This document shows positions 57,465 through 64,000 of a DNA stretch of 64,000 bases, piece by piece. Each line of letters starts with the position of its first letter. Position 1 is the first letter of the stretch. The position numbers and the translations under genes were made by a program. Source of the DNA: Sphaerosporella brunnea (Eukaryota > Ascomycota > Pezizomycetes > Pezizales > Pyronemataceae); assembly GCA_008704415.1 (NCBI GenBank), contig VXIS01000002.1, positions 124,001 to 188,000 of the forward strand. Direction: 5' to 3'. The notes below the pieces were generated by a model. The model saw only the letters and a program-made list of their open reading frames with translations, had not been told where the DNA came from and did not search any database.

Positions 57465-60400
57465 ATGGCTAGCTCAAGCCTCCGCAACTGGGTCTCTGAC
57501 AACCTCCTGAAAGTACGCAGCCCTGGCCTTTTCCAGAAACGAACTACTAATGACCTGCAGCTCTCGGGTGCCGCAGACCCCACCGTAATCGACTTCGTGA
57601 TTGCGTCTGCAAGCTCCTCCAAGTCCTCGTCTTCGCTCCATGATAAGCTCGCGGCATTTCTGGATGGCAGTAATGGCGATGACACGCGCCGGTTCGCGTC
57701 AGACCTTTTCCACCGCGTCGATGACAGCCGGAAATCTGGAGCCCAGGAACCACTGGTGAAGAAGAAGTCTGAGAAGGCGAAGAAGTACTCACTTTTGACG
57801 AAGGACGAGGATTTGGACTTTATGCCGCCGCCCCCGAAGGAGAAGAGCTCGAAGGAGAAGCGGAGGGAGGCGAGGAAAGAGGAGCGAAGGTTTCGAGATG
57901 AACGCGACAAGGAGAGAGATTCCTGGCGAGATCGCAGTAGGGATCGAGAGAGGGATAGGGATGGCGGGAAGAGCAGACGATCGGAGAAGCTACGTCGGAG
58001 AGACGACGATTTCGACGATCGATGGGGCGACGAGGAGTTTGATGAGGAGGAGTATGTGCAAGAGGAACCACCTACCAAACGCGCTAGGGTCGAAGATGAA
58101 GCGCCGTGGGAGGAGCCGGAGGAGAAGGAGATGGATGAGGAGACGAGGGCTGAAATGGACCGGTTAAAGGACCAGGCCGAGAAGGATGCTTTCGCGAAAC
58201 GGTTGAAGGAGAAGGATGCGGAAAAGACCAAGAAACTGGTCGAGGACCGCTCGTCGAAATCGAAGGAAGGAAAACTACTGGCACAACGGCGCGCACTTGC
58301 CGACGATCCCAAAGCGCGGGAAGCAGCCCTGGCAGATCTGCGAGAGCGATCTAGACAGGAGTACTTGAGGAGGCGTGAGCTGGAGCAGCTCTCTTTGCTG
58401 CGAAAGCAAGTCGCAGAAGAAACTCGCGAACTGCAAACGAATCCCGACTTGACGGAACGAGAGAAGGAGGAGTTTGCCAAGAACCGGGAGGTTCTGCGTC
58501 TTGCGGAGGAGCGCCTCAAGGTTGATGATCATATGGATGGGTACATGCTACCAGAAGACTACATCACGGAGAAGGGCAAGATCGATACCAAAAAGAAGAA
58601 GGAAGCCCTGTACAAACGCTACGTTGAACGGGACCAGGATGGTCAAGAGAGGTTCGTTACGGAACAAGAAGAATGGGAGGGGCATCAGGCGGAGAAGGCG
58701 AAAGCACAAGCCCTGATCACCGAACGAGAGTATGAGGGCGATTACGAATATGTATTTGACGACACCCAACAGCTCAAGTTTGTTCTAGAGCATACAGATT
58801 ACGACAAGGACTCTCTCTTTTCGGACAAGGAGAAGCAGTTCCTGGATCAGCAGTTGAAGGCCGCGGAAAACAAGGCCAAATCTATCGAAGAGTCGCGCAA
58901 ATCTCTGCCAATATACCAATGGCGTCAGCAATTCTTGGATGCGCTGGAAGAGCACCAGATCCTCATTATCGTCGGTGAGACTGGCTCGGGAAAAACTACT
59001 CAGTTGCCTCAGTACCTTCATGAAGCCGGATACACCAAAAACGGAATGAAAGTGGGATGTACGCAGCCCCGTCGAGTCGCTGCCATGTCCGTCGCTGCCC
59101 GTGTGGCCGAGGAAATGGGCGTCAAGCTCGGAAACGAAGTGGGATACTCGATCCGTTTCGAGGACCAGACCAGCGACAAGACGGTGCTCAAGTACATGAC
59201 AGATGGTATGCTGCTTCGAGAGTTCTTGACCGAGCCCGATCTTGGTGGATACTCGGCACTCATGATCGATGAGGCCCACGAACGGACATTGTCCACAGAT
59301 ATTTTGTTTGGCCTGGTTAAGGATATCGCCCGCTTTCGCAAAGACCTGAAGCTGCTGATTTCCAGTGCCACCATGGACGCACAAAAGTTCTCGCAATACT
59401 TTGACAATTGCCCCATATTCCACATTCCAGGTCGACGGTATCCAGTAGATGTGCACTACACGCAGCAGCCTGAGGCAAACTATCTCAACGCCGCAATCAC
59501 TACCATCTTCCAAATCCACACCACGACACCTACGCCAGGTGACATCCTGGTCTTCTTGACCGGTCAAGACGAGATCGAAGCCGCCGAAGCCAACCTTCAA
59601 GAAACATGCCGCAAACTCGGGAAAAAAGTCAAGGAACTGATTATATGTCCCATCTACGCAAACCTTCCCTCGGAGCTCCAAAACAAGATCTTCGAACCCA
59701 CCCCTCCCAACGCCCGCAAAGTCGTGCTCGCTACAAATATTGCCGAAACCTCGCTGACCATCGACGGAATTGTGTACGTTATCGACCCAGGATTCGTAAA
59801 GGAGAATGTCTATAACCCGCGAACGGGTATGGAATCACTTGTAGTTACTCCATGTTCCCGTGCAGCTGCAAAGCAGCGTATGGGTCGTGCTGGTCGTGTA
59901 GGCCCAGGCAAGTGTTTCCGTCTGTATACCAAATGGGCGTACCAAAACGAGTTGGACGAAAACACCACCCCTGAAATCCAGCGAACGAATTTGAACTCTG
60001 TAGTTCTTCTGCTGAAGTCTCTTGGTATCAACGATTTGATAGATTTCGACTTCATGGACCCTCCGCCAGCAGAGACTCTGATCCGGGCTCTGGAAAACCT
60101 CTACGCTCTCGGTGCGCTCAACGACAAGGGCGAGCTTACCAAAGTGGGACGGCAGATGGCCGAGTTCCCGACGGACCCAATGTTGGCGAAGAGCATTCTC
60201 GCGGCGGACAAGTACGGGTGCGTGGAAGAGGTTCTCAGCATCATCGCGATGCTCGGTGAAAGTTCTGCAATGTTTTATCGCCCCAAGGACAAGAAGACAC
60301 ACGCGGATCAGGCCCGAGCCAGGTTCACCAATAAGGCGGGCGGTGACCACCTCTCTCTCCTCAACATCTGGAACCAGTGGGTCGACACCGACTTTTCTTA

Positions 60401-60863
60401 TGTATGGGCGCGCGAGAACTTTTTGCAGCACCGAGCGCTGGCGCGCGCCCGAGACGTTCGTGATCAGCTCTCGCGTCTTTGCGACCGCGTTGAGGTAACG
60501 ATGTCATCGGCGGGCGAAAATAACCTCGTCCCGATTCAAAAAGCGATAACAGCAGGGTTTTTCCCAAATGCAGCGCGGCTGCAGAAAGGAGGAGACTCTT
60601 ATCGGACGATTAAGAATGGCCAGACTGTGCACGTACACCCGTCTAGTTGCATCTTTGATGTTAACCCGAAGTGGTTGCTGTACTTTGAGTTGGTCTTGAC
60701 GAGCAAGGAATTCATGAGGAATGTTATGCCGATTCAGCCAGAGTGGTTGGTGGAGGTTGCGCCACATTACCATAAGCAGAAGGATTTGGAGACATTGGGT
60801 ACGGATAAGAAAATGCCAAAGGGTCAGGGAAAGGCTGTGGAGGTGGCGAAGGCGCAGGGGTAG
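57465..60863 (+). CDS. PRP2: Pre-mRNA-splicing DEAH-box ATPase Prp2 (DHX16)
   Basis: Spliceosomal helicase that remodels the activated complex before the first transesterification step. Intronless, 1132 aa from [13 protein letters not shown] ten codons earlier is not needed. The N-terminal 450 residues are charged and RS/RD-rich ([12 protein letters not shown]). Helicase core: Walker [14 protein letters not shown] at about residue 503, [14 protein letters not shown] in MIDEAHERT at about 601, SAT at about 632, [32 protein letters not shown] at about 803. HA2/OB-fold regions follow ([29 protein letters not shown]). [14 protein letters not shown] ahead of the core marks the Prp2 subgroup over Prp16, Prp22 and Prp43. 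Confidence 0.95.
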   Translation: MASSSLRNWVSDNLLKVRSPGLFQKRTTNDLQLSGAADPTVIDFVIASASSSKSSSSLHDKLAAFLDGSNGDDTRRFASDLFHRVDDSRKSGAQEPLVKKKSEKAKKYSLLTKDEDLDFMPPPPKEKSSKEKRREARKEERRFRDERDKERDSWRDRSRDRERDRDGGKSRRSEKLRRRDDDFDDRWGDEEFDEEEYVQEEPPTKRARVEDEAPWEEPEEKEMDEETRAEMDRLKDQAEKDAFAKRLKEKDAEKTKKLVEDRSSKSKEGKLLAQRRALADDPKAREAALADLRERSRQEYLRRRELEQLSLLRKQVAEETRELQTNPDLTEREKEEFAKNREVLRLAEERLKVDDHMDGYMLPEDYITEKGKIDTKKKKEALYKRYVERDQDGQERFVTEQEEWEGHQAEKAKAQALITEREYEGDYEYVFDDTQQLKFVLEHTDYDKDSLFSDKEKQFLDQQLKAAENKAKSIEESRKSLPIYQWRQQFLDALEEHQILIIVGETGSGKTTQLPQYLHEAGYTKNGMKVGCTQPRRVAAMSVAARVAEEMGVKLGNEVGYSIRFEDQTSDKTVLKYMTDGMLLREFLTEPDLGGYSALMIDEAHERTLSTDILFGLVKDIARFRKDLKLLISSATMDAQKFSQYFDNCPIFHIPGRRYPVDVHYTQQPEANYLNAAITTIFQIHTTTPTPGDILVFLTGQDEIEAAEANLQETCRKLGKKVKELIICPIYANLPSELQNKIFEPTPPNARKVVLATNIAETSLTIDGIVYVIDPGFVKENVYNPRTGMESLVVTPCSRAAAKQRMGRAGRVGPGKCFRLYTKWAYQNELDENTTPEIQRTNLNSVVLLLKSLGINDLIDFDFMDPPPAETLIRALENLYALGALNDKGELTKVGRQMAEFPTDPMLAKSILAADKYGCVEEVLSIIAMLGESSAMFYRPKDKKTHADQARARFTNKAGGDHLSLLNIWNQWVDTDFSYVWARENFLQHRALARARDVRDQLSRLCDRVEVTMSSAGENNLVPIQKAITAGFFPNAARLQKGGDSYRTIKNGQTVHVHPSSCIFDVNPKWLLYFELVLTSKEFMRNVMPIQPEWLVEVAPHYHKQKDLETLGTDKKMPKGQGKAVEVAKAQG

Positions 60864-62390
60864 ATTGCCTCGGGGGAGGGAGAGTTGTAACTATGAAGTT
60901 AGAATCTACATAAGTTGCATAGTCACCTTGTGAAGCCGCCATGAGGAGCCAGTGGTGGGATTTGCGGTGATTGTGCAAACGCACGGGGTGAGAAGAGGGT
61001 GCAGCTGTCTTTCATTCTTTTCTTTTTTTCGTGTACACCTTCGTCGATTGAGTGCTCTGGACCTTGGAATGTGGGGGCTTGTGCATTATCTCGTGCTTGC
61101 CCGAGACTGAGTGGTATAACTGCGCTGTACGCGCTCAAGCACCCCGCTTCATTCATTTGACGACACCACCTCAAGTGACAGTACTACACCACCAATCATC
61201 CCAATTCCAACTCAGTACATCCCACAATATCTGCGCGCAAGTTAAAATTTTCGTTCCTCAAATACCAAGCACGAACTCAGGCCACCCCAACAGTTAACAG
61301 TCAGATCGATCCTCGTGTTCTTACCTGCATGATGTCGAGGTGCTTATTGTATACACCACACTAGATACCATCATGTTGCTGGCTTCTCGCAGTCTCGCTA
61401 GGATTCTATCGGTTCATGAGGCTTTACATTTCTTGATTGATCCTTTGTTGGATACATTGACAAAAAGTACTTCACGAGAGTGACGTGGCTGTCGAACTTC
61501 AAGACACATCAGAGCCTCCGGGGAAGGAACATCAGCAGAATATGGACCGCGAGATCATGAGCCGGTGGTGGGTTGGTTGCTTGGTCACTTCTGCTTCGGG
61601 GACGTCAGGGCTGGTGTAGAGGCCAGAGTGCCATGCACTCGACCGAGACATCGATTTGCATGAGGGTTCCAAAACACCTCCAGCCGGTGACTCGATTCGG
61701 GATGACGCCCGTGGAATACAGCCCTACTTTTGAATACTACTGACAGCGTCTTAAGTACGGCCAAGGTAGGTACCGTTGTAAAAAAAGCGGAGGTAAATAA
61801 TACGCTCCTTCAACCGTCCCCGAACCATTCGCGAACCATCAATAAAATTCCAACGGTGACGACGCAGCCCTCGCCGGATTTTGAACGCCCCAATACAGTT
61901 TTGCTGCATCAACAGATGCAACATAACGACGGGGAGGCGCTCGACATGGAGAACGCTTAGCTGCTGCTCTAGATTGCGATCGTTGTGTGTAGAATTGAAA
62001 GTACCGGCCACAGAGCTCGAGGGTGTTGTGGAGATTCTTATCGAGTGATAGTTTGTGCTGCTGTGTGTGTGCGCGGTCACGTGGAGGAGGAGGAGCGCTA
62101 TCCGTTATCCGGAAGTAGCCGCATGTCATACTCGGCACGTCGAAGCTGAAAAACGTCCACACACCTTCACACCTTCACACCTGCAGCTCTTCCCCTCCCC
62201 GATTGCGTTGAGATTGCCTGCCGACAAAATTAGTGCTCTGTTGCCCCCACTCCGCCACTGCTTGAAGCACCACCCGCCAACCACAACCATCCACAACCAT
62301 CCTACTGCCTACTTGTCGACGTCACGACATCAATCAACCCCTCCACATAGTGAGACCGGGCCGAGCTTTATTACCAAGCTTCGCCCATCG
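60864..62390. other. Intergenic region PRP2-CUL4
   Basis: 1.5 kb with no recognised gene. Includes a CUL4 leader/promoter with CACC/ACAACC repeats (62150-62340). Short frames at 61730-62162 have no motif. Confidence 0.45.
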
Positions 62391-64000
62391 ATGCCAGCCC
62401 TCGCCGCCAACAGCAGAAAGAGGAAACCCTCGCCATCGTTAACACAAGAGTCACAGCCTTCTAATTCTTCCTCCTCTTCTCTATCAGCATACCAACAAAG
62501 CACCATTACAGATCACTTTTCTCCCGCGCGAAGCCAATCCCCTTCCTCCACCAGTTCGGTGCATTCTAAGCGGTCGAGAATGAATCCTCCAGCCTCGAAA
62601 TCGGTGACTGCCAAGAAAGGCACTCCTGTGGTTACTGAAGCTACAATGATGGACTTTGATACCGGGGAGCCGACCGATACCCCTTATATCGTCCCGCCAC
62701 CCTTGATATACCGCCCCAAGCCCCCACGGCCGCCCAGCAAAGGGTTCCTCCTCCGACAGGCTGGCGCGCGGATGCTTGATGTCAAGAACCTTCGTGAATC
62801 CCGGAAGGGCTGCTCGGAGAAATACTTCGACATGATATGGAAGACGCTCGAACCGGCGCTTGAAGCTATCCTCGCGCGGGAGAAGATAGTAGGCAGTATG
62901 GAAGAGATGTATAGGGGAGTCGAGAATATCTACAGATTTGGCAAGGCTCAGGAACTAGCTGAGCTGCTTACGAAGCGCTTGGATGATTATGTTTCGACCC
63001 AGATGAAGCCGAAGGTCATGCAGGAAATCAAGGACGACGATATTGAGACACTTAGGATCATAGGTTTTGCTTGGAGGCAATGGTCGGAGCAATTGGTAGA
63101 CTTTTATCTTGCCCCTGCGTGTGGCTATGATGATGCTGACACTACACAGGGTTTGGTCCGTTTGATTTTCCTCTATCTTGATCGCGCGTACTTGTTCCAC
63201 CGGCAATCCATTGAAGACTTCGGCATAGCTGTCTTCAATGAGCATATCCTAGATACCGCGGATGTGTCCAAGAAGGTTCTTAACGGCATCCTTACGCTTT
63301 TCAAGCAAGACCGACAGAGCGACGGCAAAACCTCCGTAGATCATGATCTGCTAATTTCATCTATGCGCATGATTTCTAGCATCGGCCTGTACTACACCAA
63401 GTTTGAGCCACTATTCATCGAAACTGCTCGTGAATACTACGCCCGACTTGCTGGACGCGAATCGCAGGTTCTGGATCTCACGGCCTACATCAAGGAATGC
63501 GTGGCTCAAATCGAGAAGGCGAGCGCAAAATGTGGCGAGTTCAATTTAGAATATTCGACAAAGCGGGAGCTTATCTTGGTGGTGGACGCAGAGATGATTG
63601 GCAATTACGTTGCACTGTTGACAGATAAGGAACGGCTGCGGGTGTTGCTGTCTCGGGAAGACACCGAAACATTACAGACCCTATATCGGTTGCTGGACCG
63701 GATATGCGACCCAGGGAAGGCCCTCAAGGAAGGGTGGGAAGCATATATCGTAGATCAGGGCACGTATATTGTGCAAGACAAGGATAGGGGATCCGAGATG
63801 GTCCAACGATTGCTAGATTTGAGAGGAACACTGAATGCAATCTGGACGGGCCCCTTGAAGAAGAACGAGACGCTCGGGTTTTCTTTGAGAGAGTCATTCT
63901 CTGTGTTCATCAACTCACGTAAAGAGGCCTCGATCAAGGAGAACCCAAAGCCGGCGGAGATGATTGCAAAATATGTGGACCAACTCCTCAGGAATGGGAT
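62391..64000 (+). CDS. CUL4: Cullin-4, N-terminal part (runs off the window)
   Basis: Scaffold of CRL4 (DDB1-Cul4-Rbx1) ubiquitin ligases, with roles in DNA damage and chromatin. Exons 62391-63095 and 63150-beyond 64000, so 518 residues are visible and the cullin-homology and neddylation regions lie outside. The disordered N-terminus contains KRK-type basic motifs and a TITDHFSP segment. The cullin repeat region begins near residue 115 (ARMLDVKNLRES). EEMYRGVENIYRFG is diagnostic for Cul4 over Cul1 or Cul3, and GLVRLIFLYLDRAYLFH follows. The 54-nt intron (GTAGAC...GCTGAC...CACAG, 63096-63149) has no stop in phase. Its removal gives WSEQL-GLVRLIFLYLDR, as in other cullins. Confidence 0.9.
   Translation, partial: MPALAANSRKRKPSPSLTQESQPSNSSSSSLSAYQQSTITDHFSPARSQSPSSTSSVHSKRSRMNPPASKSVTAKKGTPVVTEATMMDFDTGEPTDTPYIVPPPLIYRPKPPRPPSKGFLLRQAGARMLDVKNLRESRKGCSEKYFDMIWKTLEPALEAILAREKIVGSMEEMYRGVENIYRFGKAQELAELLTKRLDDYVSTQMKPKVMQEIKDDDIETLRIIGFAWRQWSEQLVDFYLAPACGYDDADTTQGLVRLIFLYLDRAYLFHRQSIEDFGIAVFNEHILDTADVSKKVLNGILTLFKQDRQSDGKTSVDHDLLISSMRMISSIGLYYTKFEPLFIETAREYYARLAGRESQVLDLTAYIKECVAQIEKASAKCGEFNLEYSTKRELILVVDAEMIGNYVALLTDKERLRVLLSREDTETLQTLYRLLDRICDPGKALKEGWEAYIVDQGTYIVQDKDRGSEMVQRLLDLRGTLNAIWTGPLKKNETLGFSLRESFSVFINSRKEASIKENPKPAEMIAKYVDQLLRNG

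Noticed and set aside
57326..58519. 397-codon minus-strand frame rich in Ser/Arg
   Set aside because: Antisense shadow of the charged N-terminal region of PRP2. Composition follows from Lys/Glu/Arg codons read backwards.
1..64000. CRISPR array, prophage, biosynthetic cluster or toxin system
   Set aside because: No spaced identical repeats, no phage or synthase genes, and the genome is eukaryotic.

Overview
The window is nuclear DNA of a filamentous ascomycete, most likely a member of Pezizomycotina. The evidence is genes broken by many short GT-AG introns (48 to about 100 nt) with branch sites resembling TGCTAAC or GCTGAC, a STE50-type SAM/RA adaptor, a C2H2 protein with a fungal transcription-factor domain, Utp8, Elg1, a UVRAG/Vps38 homologue, and cytosolic tRNA genes, one carrying an anticodon-loop intron. 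I cannot place it to class or genus. There is no operon structure, plasmid, CRISPR array or secondary-metabolite cluster.

Layout. 0.7-4.9 kb: HEM3 (haem synthesis) divergent from TIM50 (mitochondrial import), then IMP3 (U3 snoRNP) on the minus strand. 5.4-5.8 kb: a MITE-like element. 7.3-11.2 kb: a five-exon C2H2 transcription factor, whose upstream leader strand is almost free of ATG out to 12.7 kb. 12.7-20.7 kb: a gene-poor, microsatellite-rich stretch with a small inverted-repeat element and one weak spliced-gene candidate. 20.7-22.6 kb: a six-exon sugar transporter. 24.6-27.1 kb: a second MITE-like element, then an MFS-type gene that needs two frame changes (pseudogene or sequence error). 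27.2 kb: tRNA-Ser(AGA). 28.1 kb: an orphan gene. 31.1-31.4 kb: a short inverted-repeat element and tRNA-Gln(TTG). 31.6-40.2 kb: VPS16, a GPI-type fasciclin protein and UTP8. 41.4-44.1 kb: STE50 behind a 1.2 kb stretch with no ATG. 44.5 kb: a third MITE-like element. 45.3-52.6 kb: ELG1 and a BTB-like gene with a lysine-rich insert. 53.2-53.7 kb: a decayed 3' fragment of a non-LTR retrotransposon. 54.0-60.9 kb: a UVRAG/VPS38 homologue, a 69-codon spliced gene on the minus strand, and the DEAH helicase PRP2. 62.4 kb to the end: the N-terminal part of CUL4.

The recognisable genes are housekeeping: ribosome biogenesis (IMP3, UTP8), splicing (PRP2), vacuolar/endosomal traffic (VPS16, UVRAG/VPS38), replication and repair control (ELG1, CUL4), MAPK signalling (STE50). 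They form no common pathway. The unusual content lies between them: five TA-flanked inverted-repeat elements, two long ATG-depleted leaders, a possible pseudogene and a hidden small gene. Exon coordinates were worked out by hand from reading frames and splice consensus. Most joins are supported by an exact fit of reading phase and protein family.
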